A stretch of 64,000 nucleotides of DNA from an uncultured Ruminococcus sp. (lineage in GTDB: Bacteria > Bacillota > Clostridia > Oscillospirales > Ruminococcaceae): contig CADAHS010000004.1 of the NCBI GenBank assembly GCA_902787825.1, forward strand, positions 62,001 to 126,000. The letters run 5' to 3'. The stretch's first letter is position 1; each line of letters starts with the position of its first letter. The position numbers and the translations under genes are program-made. Of this stretch, positions 52,424 to 62,800 are shown one piece after another. The notes under the pieces were generated by a model. It made no database searches, was not told the DNA's origin, and was given only the letters and a program-made list of their open reading frames with translations.

Positions 52424-53641
52424 TTAATTTGCAAGTTCAAACTGATTTCCCGGTAAACTTCTGACAACACCATCAAGCTCAAGCATTGTCAATGTTGAGA
52501 GTACAGTTGAGATATCAAGACCTGTTTTCAGACTTATACCGTCAGCAAGTGTCCTTCCTTGTTCGAGGACTTTGCATATTGAAGCTTCATTTTCATCAAG
52601 TTCAGAATAATCGATTTCCGGTTTATTCTCGGGTGCTTCGTTTTTTGTATCAGGCTTTATTTCTGTCTTTGCTTGTTTTACTTCTTTGTCCTCCCTGCTG
52701 TAAAGATCCGAATCATCAGCAGGCAGACTGAATTCACCAAGATCTTTAGTGAAAGGAAAACTATCGAAGTTATCAAGTGCAAGTCTGTATACAACATCCT
52801 CGGCATTAAAAAGAGGAATGCATTCGTTCCTTAAAAGATACCTCTGTCCAAAGTATCTTTTATCCTCCAGATCTGACGGCGGAACTACAAAAACAGGTTT
52901 GCCCTGTGAAGTAGCGTGTTTATAGTTATTTAATCCATGACTTGTGATACTTGCTTCGATGAAGACAACACCTCTTGAGATACCAACGAGTATTCTGTTT
53001 CTGAGCTGGAATGCACCGCCAAACGGTTTTTCGCCTGGCAGAAATTCAGATATTACTGCCCCGTTCTGAGCGATCTTCTTTTTCACATCAAGAGTTCCTT
53101 CCGGATAATCGTGATCAAGAGCAGTACCGCAGACAGCGATAGTCGGTTTGTTGTTTTCAAGAGAAACATCATTTGCGATGCGGTCGATTCCGTTTGCAAA
53201 GCCCGATGCAAGAACAATATCCTTGCTTATCAGATCATTACAAATAAATCTGCATATGTTCATAGAATAATCAGACGGCTTTCTTGTTCCGACAACTGAG
53301 ATTATACATGAATGGTTTAAAAAGTCAAGGTTACCGTAACTGAATAGTACAGCAGGAGGATCCGCTATATATTTCAGTATCTGAGGATAGCCCTCACTTT
53401 CATAACAATACACGTTAATATTCTTGTCAATGCAATCATCAAGAATTTTCTGAGCATCATTTTGCGTCAGCTTATCTGCGAGTTTATACTCTTTATCTGT
53501 AACGCCGCTTACCTCATGATCCATAACTGCTTTATAAAACTCTTGTGGATCGTCGTAGTTTGCCGAAAGTTCCCATATGCGGGCGTTACCTGTACCGAAT
53601 ATCATTCTCAGCAAAAGCCAGACTATTCGTTTATCATTCAA
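52424..53641 (-). CDS. dprA: DNA-processing protein DprA
   Basis: DprA loads RecA on incoming single-stranded DNA during transformation. The 405-residue protein has the Rossmann-like core: VGTRKPSDYSMNICRF, ASGFANGIDRIAN, AVCGTALDHDYPE, VISEFLPGEKPF and FRNRI-like LRNRILVGIS. After a charged linker (about residues 310-345) comes a winged helix (LTMLELDGVVRSLPGN). Whether this organism is competent is not shown; dprA next to topA is common in non-competent clostridia too. Confidence 0.94.
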   Translation of the reverse strand: MNDKRIVWLLLRMIFGTGNARIWELSANYDDPQEFYKAVMDHEVSGVTDKEYKLADKLTQNDAQKILDDCIDKNINVYCYESEGYPQILKYIADPPAVLFSYGNLDFLNHSCIISVVGTRKPSDYSMNICRFICNDLISKDIVLASGFANGIDRIANDVSLENNKPTIAVCGTALDHDYPEGTLDVKKKIAQNGAVISEFLPGEKPFGGAFQLRNRILVGISRGVVFIEASITSHGLNNYKHATSQGKPVFVVPPSDLEDKRYFGQRYLLRNECIPLFNAEDVVYRLALDNFDSFPFTKDLGEFSLPADDSDLYSREDKEVKQAKTEIKPDTKNEAPENKPEIDYSELDENEASICKVLEQGRTLADGISLKTGLDISTVLSTLTMLELDGVVRSLPGNQFELAN

Positions 53642-54450
53642 AGATCATCACCTCTGCACATCTCCCAAAGTATGATCGAACCGGCAGTAGCAACATTGAG
53701 CGAGTTAATATTGCCGTGCATTCTGATAGTTATTCTTTCGTCGCAAAGTGAAATATCATCAGCACAGAGCCCATTACCCTCATTGCCAAGTACAACACCG
53801 CAGCCTTTTCCAAGCCCGGCATTCGTTACTGAAACAGCATCTTTATCAATCACTGAGGCATAGAGCCTGATACGACGTTCTTTAAATGCTTTGGCAACAA
53901 TATTCAGATTCTCGGCTGAGTAGATGTTTAATCTGAATATCGAACCGACTGCCGATCTGAGAACTTTTGGATTATAAAGCTCACAGCAGTTTTTACACAT
54001 GATAACTGCATCAACGCCAACAGCGTCGGCTGTTCTCAGAAGTGTCCCGACATTTCCCGGATCCTGAAGATCATCAAGTATAAGATATTTCCCATTAGCG
54101 TCAAGTAAATCCCCAGAAAGAACTGTTTCAGAATATTCAGCGATAACAAATATACCCTGCGGATACTGTGAATCGGAGATCTTTTGTGAGATCTCCTCAT
54201 CTATCGTGTAAAACTGATCGAAGCTTTCGAACCAGGAGCTGTCGATATAATCACTATATTTTTCAAGTGCTTTATTTGTAGCAAAGCAGGCGTTGATTAC
54301 AAGATCGTTTTGCAGCCAGCTATCAAAAGCGTCCTTGCATGACCTTGCTCCTTCAAGCACGAACTGACCTGCTTCACGCCTGTACTTCTTGCTTGTTGCA
54401 AGCTTAACAAAGTGTTTGATTTTAGGATTGTCCCTGCTTGTTATATGCAT
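53638..54450 (-). CDS. TrmH/SpoU family RNA 2'-O-methyltransferase
   Basis: A 270-residue SPOUT methyltransferase with an N-terminal substrate-binding domain (ITSRDNPKIKHFVKLATSKK) and the knot: ILDDLQDPGNVGTLLRTADA, VVLGNEGNGLCADDI, and IRMHGNINSLNVATAGSI. It probably methylates a ribose in 23S rRNA or tRNA. It overlaps dprA by four bases and is the first gene of the superoperon that runs to leuS. Confidence 0.93.
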   Translation of the reverse strand: MHITSRDNPKIKHFVKLATSKKYRREAGQFVLEGARSCKDAFDSWLQNDLVINACFATNKALEKYSDYIDSSWFESFDQFYTIDEEISQKISDSQYPQGIFVIAEYSETVLSGDLLDANGKYLILDDLQDPGNVGTLLRTADAVGVDAVIMCKNCCELYNPKVLRSAVGSIFRLNIYSAENLNIVAKAFKERRIRLYASVIDKDAVSVTNAGLGKGCGVVLGNEGNGLCADDISLCDERITIRMHGNINSLNVATAGSIILWEMCRGDDL

Positions 54451-54497
54451 CGATACCGCCGCCTTTTCCCTGATTTTGGCACCTTAATATATAACAA

Positions 54498-54527
54498 AAC
54501 ACGCATATCCGTTAAAACATGCGTGTT
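54498..54527 (-). terminator. terminator after rplT
   Basis: AACACGCAT (54498-54506) and ATGCGTGTT (54519-54527), a perfect 9-bp stem with a 12-nt loop, followed on minus by TTGTTATAT. It separates infC-rpmI-rplT from the methyltransferase-to-leuS operon. Confidence 0.8.
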
Positions 54528-54535
54528 AGTATTTA

Positions 54536-54889
54536 TTAAAGAGCAGCCTTTGCCTTTTCAACGATCGCAGTAAAACCTGCGGGGTCATTGATAGCTATTT
54601 CTGACAGCATTTTTCTATTCAAGCTGATGCCTGCCTTGTTAAGACCGTTCATCAAAGTTGAATAGTTCATGCCGTTGAGCTTTGCAGCAGCTGAGATTCT
54701 TGTGATCCACAGCTTTCTGAAATCTCTCTTTCTTGCTTTTCTTCCGATATATGCATACTGTCCTGACTTCATTACGGCTTCTTTAGCCATCTTGAAGTGC
54801 TTGCTCTTGGCACCGAAATATCCCTTAGCAAGCTTCAGAGTTTTGTTTCTTCTCTTACGAGTCATCATTGCTCCCTTAACACGAGCCAT
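54536..54889 (-). CDS. rplT: 50S ribosomal protein L20
   Basis: A 117-residue, strongly basic protein: [40 protein letters not shown] and [19 protein letters not shown]. bL20 is needed for 50S assembly and represses its own operon by binding the leader. The length is standard (117-119). Confidence 0.98.
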   Translation of the reverse strand: MARVKGAMMTRKRRNKTLKLAKGYFGAKSKHFKMAKEAVMKSGQYAYIGRKARKRDFRKLWITRISAAAKLNGMNYSTLMNGLNKAGISLNRKMLSEIAINDPAGFTAIVEKAKAAL

Positions 54890-54938
54890 AGTTATTACCT
54901 CCTGAAATTGTTTTAGTTTGTTTCCCTACAACTCGTTA

Positions 54939-55136
54939 TTACTTGTAAGGTACAAGGATCTTGATGTTTGCGAGATTTGATTTGTCTGCTACTGCAGCGC
55001 CACGAAGAATTCTCTTGCGCTTGTGATCCTTCTGTGTAAGTCTGTGTCTCTTATTTACATGCTGGAACTTTACCTTGCCACTGCCTGTAACCTTGAAACG
55101 CTTTTTTGCACCGGAATGTGTTTTGATCTTTGGCAT
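54939..55136 (-). CDS. rpmI: 50S ribosomal protein L35
   Basis: A 65-residue basic protein, PKIKTHSGAKKRFKVTGSGK at the start and KHRLTQK-like HRLTQKDHKRKRILRG in the middle, the bL35 pattern and length. It lies between infC and rplT, the universal order. Confidence 0.98.
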   Translation of the reverse strand: MPKIKTHSGAKKRFKVTGSGKVKFQHVNKRHRLTQKDHKRKRILRGAAVADKSNLANIKILVPYK

Positions 55137-55161
55137 TTTGATTTATCCTCCCTTAATTAAT

Positions 55162-55680
55162 TTACTTTGAACCCTTCGGAGAAACGAACATCACAAGACT
55201 GCGTCCCTCCATTTTTGCTGGCTTGTCAACAACACCGACTTCAGATATGGCTTCCTTAAACTTTGCAAGCAGTTCCTCTCCAAACTGTGGATGAGCAACT
55301 GTACGCTTTCTGAATCTTACAGAAACTTTAAGCTTATCTCCGCCGTTAAGAAATTTTACAGCCTGATTAACTTTAGTGTTAAAATCATGAGTATCGATCG
55401 TTGAAGACATTCTTATTTCTTTGATGTCTATGATCTTCTGATTCTTCTTAGCTTCTTTCTCACGTTTGGTCTGTTCAAAACAGAACTTGCCGTAATCCAT
55501 GATCCTGCACACAGGCGGCTGAGCCTGAGGAGCGATCTTTACAAGGTCAAGATCCTGCTGAAACGCAAGTTCCAAAGCCTCACTTGCACTTACTATTCCA
55601 AGCTGACTTCCGTCAACGTCGATCAAACGGACTTCCTTATCCTTGATCTCTTCGTTGATCTGATGTTCCCTGTTGCTAAT
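55162..55680 (-). CDS. infC: translation initiation factor IF-3
   Basis: IF-3 binds the 30S subunit and checks start codons. The 172-residue protein begins ISNREHQINEEIKDKEVRLI and contains DLVKIAPQAQPPVCRIMDYG, KVNQAVKFLNGGDKLKVSVR and a C-terminal domain. The start is ATT at 55680, with GGAGG 9 bp upstream; this codon is a known feature of infC and lets IF-3 repress its own translation. A longer frame reads back through the leader hairpin and is rejected. Confidence 0.96.
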   Translation of the reverse strand: MSNREHQINEEIKDKEVRLIDVDGSQLGIVSASEALELAFQQDLDLVKIAPQAQPPVCRIMDYGKFCFEQTKREKEAKKNQKIIDIKEIRMSSTIDTHDFNTKVNQAVKFLNGGDKLKVSVRFRKRTVAHPQFGEELLAKFKEAISEVGVVDKPAKMEGRSLVMFVSPKGSK

Positions 55681-55823
55681 GACGCAGCACCTCCAAAAAC
55701 AAAATGAAAAACGGGTACAGAAAACAGATCCGTACCCGCATAAATACCACATAAATGTGATCTGAATGTTGACCTCTTTGCGTTAGCTGGAGGTGAGAAC
55801 GGATCAGGTTCTGCTTTGTTTAC
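55681..55823 (-). promoter_or_regulatory. infC leader with attenuator (L20-leader type)
   Basis: On minus, a terminator hairpin CGGGTAC (55738-55732) and GTACCCG (55718-55712) is followed by TTTTTC. The terminator's 5' arm region ACGGATC (55733-55727) can instead pair with GATCCGT (55805-55799) upstream, giving an antiterminator. This agrees with the L20-binding leaders of the Firmicute infC operon. Confidence 0.8.
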
Positions 55824-55829
55824 CAGTAA

Positions 55830-55858
55830 ATTATACTACACATAAATACTTTTGTCAA
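55830..55858 (-). promoter_or_regulatory. consensus sigma-A promoter of infC operon
   Basis: On minus, TTGACA (55858-55853), 17 bp, TATAAT (55835-55830). Both boxes are perfect. Confidence 0.92.
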
Positions 55859-55886
55859 GGCGTTCATACATTTTTTACATTTGTAT

Positions 55887-58800
55887 TCATTCATTAAAAA
55901 CGAACTCCTTGCCAATACCGAGCTTGAAAGAGTAAATATAACAGCTTTTGATAACAGCTTTTTTTATAGTTCCGTCAGGAAGTTCCTCACCAAGAATCAA
56001 TTCAAGTGCGGCTTTATAAAAAGCAAGCTGTGTACTGTATTTCTCCATATCTGATTCGCTTTGGAAGTTGTCTGTTTTATAGTCGACAATAACATATCCA
56101 TCCGGCTCTTTAAAAACGCAGTCGGCGATACCCTGTATTATTCCTTCATTTCCGGTGATACTGCGGTATTTGTCATCTATGCATATGTCTTTCATTGCGA
56201 CCATGAATTGTTTTTCACGAATGATCTCTGATGCACTATGCATACGTTTATAAAAGCGGCTTGCAAAAAATAAATCAAGTTTGTCAACATATACACCCTT
56301 CGCCTCAGCTTCGGTGAAGAATCCATGCGTTACTAGTCTATTAAGTTCATCACTAACGCTTCTGACAGCATTGTTATAATCTGCAAGTTCCATAAACTTA
56401 TGAGTAAATGTTCCTCTTTGTGCGGCAGTAAAACGGCTGCTGGATTCATCGAGCTTTGGAAGACTCGGGAAAAAATCAGGGTTGATGTTTACGGCGTATT
56501 CACCATTTTGATTTTCGCTTTTCACAGCGATCTTTTCATTCTCGTTGCTCACTATCTCTGTAACTGTAAGCTTCGACGGGAGCATAGCAATGTTCAGGGT
56601 ATCTTTAATGGCATTTTCACGCTTTAAATATTCGATTTTGAGCTTGTTTGCGAGAACCGGGTCAGGCGTTGCCATTACAGTCTGTGCATGAGCCTTATCA
56701 TTATTTTCAGGTTTATCAAGCTCGATTATCTTGATATCGGCTTTGAGCTCAGTTTTTCTGGGATTGCAGAAAAGATCAGTGAGCTTGTCTTTCATAAGGT
56801 CGGTATCAAAGCTTTTGCTCTCGCTTTCAGTATTCTCTGGATCGACAAGCCAGTTGACAATACTGCTTCCGCAATTTGCAAACGTAAGGCCGCAAAAGAT
56901 CCATTCGAGCATACTGTTACATTTGGTGATAAAGCTATGTACATTTTGTTCAGTGCTGTCTGCATAAAGCTCCAGCATCAGACCAGCAAGCTTTCTTTTT
57001 GCAGATACGACATTTGTAACTCTGTTGTGATTGGGTGAGCAAGAAATAAAAAGCTTTTCTTTTGCTCTTGTGCAGCCGACATACAGCAGCCGCATTTTTT
57101 CACTTTTTTCTTCAATAACATTCTGATCATGCAACAGTTTGAAATATGGATTGGTTTTTTTGATATGAAGCTTTTCATCGGATATTTCAAAAGCAAAGCT
57201 GTTGAGATCATCTTCGCTTTCACTGATCTTGTAATGCATTACGATTTCTTCATCATTTTTGTGTGTAATGCTTTTAGTAAGCTCACACAGGAAAACATAC
57301 GGATACTCCAAGCCCTTGGATTTGTGATAGGTCTGAATATTTATACAGTCGCCAGAAGATGTGATCTTTGCAGCTTGTTTGAAAGCTTTTTCATTTTTGA
57401 AAACAGAGTCAATGAACCTGAGAAACCCTGAAACCCCTTCGTTGCCTGAACCTTCATAAGCTTTTGCGTATTGCATGAACAAGAGCAGATTTGCACGTTT
57501 CTTATCACTGTCAAGATATATTGATGTCAGAGCGATCAGATCAGTAGCTTCAAAGATGTATCTAATGAGTCTTTCAAGATCTGTACTCATTGAACGGTAT
57601 GCAAAATTATCAAGCATAACAAATGCTTCGCTGCATTTTTTTTGTAGTACAGGATCATCATCAAATACTCTGTCGTAGGTTATATCCTCAGTTTTTTTAT
57701 CAATAAAAGACAGATGTGCATTTGATAAGACCGAGTATATACTCGACGGGAAATTTCTGTTCTTTCTTATGCGCTGCGAATGGATAGTCAGCATCTGCGT
57801 CGCATCAAAGCTAAAAACCGGTGACATCAGAACAGATGTCATTGCTATATCGTTCATCGGGTTATCAATAACTCTGAGTATATTGAGCACAAGTGTGATC
57901 TCGCTTGCCTTCAGGTAACCCTCAACATCCTGAGAAAACGCTTTTAATCCGACAGCTTCAAGTGCTTTTGACATTCGTCTTATCTCATCGTTTTTCTGCA
58001 TCAGGATACAAATATCACTCGGACGGCATTGACGCATTTGCTTTGAATCCTTATCCATAACCGTATAGCCTGATGATGGTTCAAGGATCTCCTTTATCTT
58101 TTTTGCAACTAACAGGTTTTCTTCGCTGAAATTTTCGGAGTTGAAATCATCGTGCTCGTTCATCAACAATATTTCAACATTACTGTTTTTATCGCTGTCA
58201 GAAACCTGAGGATAGCTTTTAGCCCCGAAGTGAAGCTCCTGTGACTCGTCGTATTTCACTCCGCCGATCTGTTCAAACAAAATATTTGAGAACAGAAAAT
58301 TAGCAAAATCAATTACCCCTTTCCTGCTTCTGAAATTCTCCTGAAGGTCGATCAATTCAAGTCCTCCGCACTTGTTCTGTGCGTCTTTGACAGTTTTAAC
58401 AAAAAGGTATGGATTTGTTAATCTGAAGCGGTAGATAGCCTGCTTTATATCTCCAACAATAAAAGCATTTTTTCCCATGTATTCAAGATCATCAGAGTCT
58501 GACAATGCACGAAAAATAAGCTCCTGAAGATTGTTTACGTCCTGAAACTCATCAATGGTGATTATCCTGTAAATCTTGTTTTTGCGTATCTCCTCGCACA
58601 AGGGCGTGCGGACTATACTACCCTGCTTATACTCAACGAGTAGTTGTTTCGTCATAAGCTCTACATCAGCGAATTCAACACTGTTGCTTTCAAGCTTCAT
58701 TTCGTGACAATGATATTCTATATTGTATACGACTTCAACGAGTATATCAAATACATTTAATATATCTGCAAGGTTATCTCTTATTGTATGATCTGACAAC

Positions 58801-59825
58801 AAGCCGTTTGTTTCAAGATTATTAAATATTTTTTTGGTGCTTTCAAAAATATCTTCTGCCTGTTTACAAACATCAGTAAGAATGGAAAGCTTATATGGAT
58901 CAGCTCCGTCAAGATACTTAACACTACCAAGAGATGGTTTTTTCAATTTATTCTTGGTGTTTACACTTTCAAGGTATCTTTTCAGTTCACCTGAGGCAAA
59001 AGCTTTTCTGACATCTCCGAGCATATCACCTAATGCAAAACAAGCTTTTGTCAGAGAGTTTCTTAACGTATTAGCCTGCTTGATATCGGGGATTTTTCCT
59101 ATAAGAAGATTCATCTGTTCGATATTTTTTTCGATCAAATCAAGATCAGAAACGATGTTTTCTTTATAGGTTCTGATCAGATTATTTATCATGTTTTCAT
59201 CCTTGTAAGCAAGACGAGCCTGCTCTACCCATACCTCACGGAACGGAAGAGTGCGCATGAATTTATAAAGGCTGTACAGTACTGATTCAAGCTTGTTTTT
59301 TACTGAATCAAAGGCATTTCTGAGAATTTCGTACTTTGGTTCATCGTTTTCACATAGCTCTGCAAGTGCGATGTCTCTTGCTTTTTCAAAATACATCTGA
59401 CCGGTTGTTTCATCAAGAATACGAAGTCCGCTTTGAAAATCAAATTTTGATATGTGATCCTTAACAAAACTAAAACAGAACGAATTTATTGTTGATATAA
59501 CTGCGAACTGAAGGTTGCTTTTTTGTTCGAGAAGCCATTTCGCCTTTGGAGTTTCCAAACTTCCTATTTCACCAAAGCACTTGTTTATTTCCTTATCAAA
59601 TGCATCGTTGAGCTTGTCTTTCATCTGTGCAGCAGCATCAGTTGTAAATGTTACCGCAACAAGGTTTTCAGCTGGGATCTTATTCTTTTCATCAAGAAGC
59701 ATCTGAGTCAGACGCTCTATCAGCACTGCTGTTTTTCCGCTTCCGGCAGCAGCAGAAACGACTACACCACTGTCTCGATAGTCGATCGCACGTTTTTGTG
59801 CCGATGTCCATTCAATGTTGCTCAT
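55887..59825 (-). CDS. addA: ATP-dependent helicase/nuclease subunit A
   Basis: AddA is the motor and nuclease half of AddAB, which resects double-strand breaks until a Chi site. The 1312-residue UvrD-family protein has Walker A VVSAAAGSGKTAVLIERL (about residues 20-37), IDEFQDVNNLQ, LQENFRSRKGVIDF, TYHKSKGLEYPYVFLCE and YVGCTRAKEKLFIS, then a C-terminal RecB nuclease with IQGIADCVF and YVIVDYKTD. Length is typical (about 1230). It starts one base after addB. Confidence 0.97.
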   Translation of the reverse strand: MSNIEWTSAQKRAIDYRDSGVVVSAAAGSGKTAVLIERLTQMLLDEKNKIPAENLVAVTFTTDAAAQMKDKLNDAFDKEINKCFGEIGSLETPKAKWLLEQKSNLQFAVISTINSFCFSFVKDHISKFDFQSGLRILDETTGQMYFEKARDIALAELCENDEPKYEILRNAFDSVKNKLESVLYSLYKFMRTLPFREVWVEQARLAYKDENMINNLIRTYKENIVSDLDLIEKNIEQMNLLIGKIPDIKQANTLRNSLTKACFALGDMLGDVRKAFASGELKRYLESVNTKNKLKKPSLGSVKYLDGADPYKLSILTDVCKQAEDIFESTKKIFNNLETNGLLSDHTIRDNLADILNVFDILVEVVYNIEYHCHEMKLESNSVEFADVELMTKQLLVEYKQGSIVRTPLCEEIRKNKIYRIITIDEFQDVNNLQELIFRALSDSDDLEYMGKNAFIVGDIKQAIYRFRLTNPYLFVKTVKDAQNKCGGLELIDLQENFRSRKGVIDFANFLFSNILFEQIGGVKYDESQELHFGAKSYPQVSDSDKNSNVEILLMNEHDDFNSENFSEENLLVAKKIKEILEPSSGYTVMDKDSKQMRQCRPSDICILMQKNDEIRRMSKALEAVGLKAFSQDVEGYLKASEITLVLNILRVIDNPMNDIAMTSVLMSPVFSFDATQMLTIHSQRIRKNRNFPSSIYSVLSNAHLSFIDKKTEDITYDRVFDDDPVLQKKCSEAFVMLDNFAYRSMSTDLERLIRYIFEATDLIALTSIYLDSDKKRANLLLFMQYAKAYEGSGNEGVSGFLRFIDSVFKNEKAFKQAAKITSSGDCINIQTYHKSKGLEYPYVFLCELTKSITHKNDEEIVMHYKISESEDDLNSFAFEISDEKLHIKKTNPYFKLLHDQNVIEEKSEKMRLLYVGCTRAKEKLFISCSPNHNRVTNVVSAKRKLAGLMLELYADSTEQNVHSFITKCNSMLEWIFCGLTFANCGSSIVNWLVDPENTESESKSFDTDLMKDKLTDLFCNPRKTELKADIKIIELDKPENNDKAHAQTVMATPDPVLANKLKIEYLKRENAIKDTLNIAMLPSKLTVTEIVSNENEKIAVKSENQNGEYAVNINPDFFPSLPKLDESSSRFTAAQRGTFTHKFMELADYNNAVRSVSDELNRLVTHGFFTEAEAKGVYVDKLDLFFASRFYKRMHSASEIIREKQFMVAMKDICIDDKYRSITGNEGIIQGIADCVFKEPDGYVIVDYKTDNFQSESDMEKYSTQLAFYKAALELILGEELPDGTIKKAVIKSCYIYSFKLGIGKEFVFNE

Positions 59826-59826
59826 A

Positions 59827-62800
59827 TCAGCTGTTCTCCTCCTTGTCGGTTTCTTCCATTATCCTTGCAAGAGTATCTTTAAGATCCTGCGCAAGCTCTT
59901 TGCCATGTCTTTGTGTATCAATGAAATCATCGTACTTTTCCTTACAGCATACTGTTTTATAGTCACAATAAGTGCACTGGTTATTTACAGGCTTCATCGG
60001 AAATTGTCCGTTTTCAACCGAAGTGGCAAATTCGATGACTTTTTCACAAGCGTACTGCCTTAATGCCTGCAGTTCCTCATAGGGGATCCTTCCTGATTTT
60101 TCCTTGAAAGGTGTGTAAACATAAGGGTCTTTATGCTCTGTTTTTTCAAAAGCATTCACAACCTCTGAAAGATCGGCAACATAACCTTTTGGCTTGTATT
60201 TTTCAAGCAGATCATCTTTTATGATACGCTCCTGTTCAGTCGATAGGGTGTTTTTGTCAAGTGGATATGAAGCTTTTTCACCGAATGAAAAATACTCAAC
60301 AGCAGCCGGTTTAATATCGGTTTTCTCTTTTACGCTCTTCATGTAGGAATCAAGATAAATGAGCATCTGAAGATCAAGACCGCACTGGAGCAACGCATAA
60401 TTGATCTCGATCTTTCCGGATTTATAATCAATGATGCGTACATATTTTTTGTTGTTTTCTGTTAAGATGTCCAGTCTGTCGATATATCCGGTGATGCTAA
60501 GCTTTTTACCACTGTCAAGTGTAAATTTGATACTGGTATCCTGATCATCTTTGCCAAATTTATATTCAGCAGCGACCGGTCTGAAACCTGAATGTAAAAG
60601 TTCGTCACGGACATACTTTACGATTGTTTCGGCGTATGCCATCAACCTTTTGAGATCAAACATGAAAATGCTTGTTTTTCCAAAATCACCTTTCAGCTCC
60701 TCTGTCATATATTCATCAAAGCTTTGTTGTACAATATTGCTGATAAACTCGTCAGATCGTTTTGTATCAAGAATAATTAATTTGTTCTCATCATCTTTGA
60801 TCGAAAAAGCATTTTCAAGAACTTTATGAATCAGCTTTCCTCTTTGGATACCATTGAGTTCCATCTTCTGAGGTGCACGCAGTTTTAAACCGTAGCTGCA
60901 AAAGTATCCAAAAGGACATTTGAAAAAAGTATCCAGCTGAGATGCGGATATCTCCATTTCATTGTTTTTGAAAAATAAAGACGCAGAAACAGTTTTATCA
61001 GCTTTTGTTTTATTGCTTACAAGAACTTTATCTGCATTAACTAATGAGGTAAGCTTTTTGTAGTACGATGTCTGGTCAAGTGACATTTTGATCGACTCAA
61101 TGGTACTTGTTTTGTCCCTGAAATGTTCGATCGCAGCGTGATAAGCTGACTTGTATGAAGTGCAGAAATAATCTGGAGATATTTCAGAGATATTTTTTAT
61201 TTTAAGGTCATCAAAGCAGTTAAGTATCTCTTTGATCAACACAGAAGGCCTTTTTTCTTCTCCTGAAAGATCCGCTGTGACATAAGTAACAAAAAGCTTT
61301 TGCGATGGAAGAGACACGGCGTTATAGCAGGCAAGATCCTCACGCATAAAGGCATTTCTGGCATCACCGCTGAAATTGCGTACAAGGTCTTTCTCAAGGT
61401 CATTCAACGCATTCTGAATGCTGCTAACATCAATATGAGATAGCAGTCCGTTGTTTGAAAACGTTTTTGGAAAAACACCATCGTTTGCTTGACAGATAAA
61501 AGCTATTTTTACATTATCAAGTCTTGAATGCGATGCATCAACTAATCTTACACAATCAATTTTCTGCGGCGGTGAAGAAACGCTGAGCTGAGAAAGCATA
61601 ACACGGTAAAGTTCATAGAACTGATGCAGTGATATGGGGTCACTGCCAAGGCAGTCGTAGATCGACTTTACTGCGCTTAGCACGGAGTTCCATAGCTGGC
61701 GCAGCTCTCTTGATAGCTCAAGTTGTGTTTCGTTTTCATTGAGTGTAGCCTGTCTGACAACCGAATATGTCCTGTCAGAAACGTTAAGGTCAGCAAGAAG
61801 CTCAAAAAAAGCTTCACAAATTTCGTTAGCAGGAAGTTCTCCCCTTGCGCAGCGTGCTCTCATCTTTTCAATAGGACTGATTATGCCGAGCCTTGCGTTT
61901 TCGATCATATCTATGTATCTCGGCGTTTGTTTCCCGTCGTTGATCTCCTGCTTTTCTTTGCTGTAGATCAGTGATTCATCAAGTCCAAAGAACTTTTTAG
62001 TCCACATTTCTCCATCAATATTCCATTTGAGACAATACTGTTCGATCTCGTTTACAAGGTATTTTTTGGGAGAATAAAATGGCGACTTTATCATTCGGAG
62101 TATGTTTTCTGTTTTGTATTCACGAGAAGTAAGGCATTTGAAAACGGAGTTGAAATACTGTACGATCGCCGATGAGCTGATACGTTCCTGCTGATCGATA
62201 AAAAACGGGATATCGTATCTTTGCATCATTCCTTCAAATACGCTCGCACATTCATCTATATTTCTGACAACAACTGCAATATCGGAATATGTGGTTTCAT
62301 TCTGGACCAGATGTGAAATGCAGGCACATACATATGAAGCCTCAGAATAAATATCATCAGCGCAAAGAATGTTGATATTCCCGCATTCTTCATCATAGCT
62401 GTGTTTACCGATGCTGAGAAGGTTTTTACCGAGATATGCAATATCCTTGCTCTGAGAACCCTGTTCACTGGTTTGTACGACAGTATATCCCTTATTCTGT
62501 GCAGCATTTTTAAGCAAACCAAAGGTCTGTTCCGGAAGACGGAAAGGGTGTATTGTGTTTTTGACAGAATCATTATCAATTACAAAGGAGAAAGTTACAT
62601 TCTCAGCGTTAGCAATGCACAGTTCAAGCATTTTCATTTCATCATATGTAAAGCTTGAAAAGGCATCAACAAAGACATCTTTACCGCAGAAAAATTCGTT
62701 TTCACGAGCGATCTTTACGGCGGTTGAAAGAGCTGATATCGAATCGTGCAGCCCTGCATTTTCAAGCTGATTCATATATTCGGAATAGATCTTAGAGATG

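Noticed and set aside
52424..53641. Natural competence locus from dprA
   Set aside because: dprA next to topA is widespread in non-competent clostridia, and no other competence genes are in the window.
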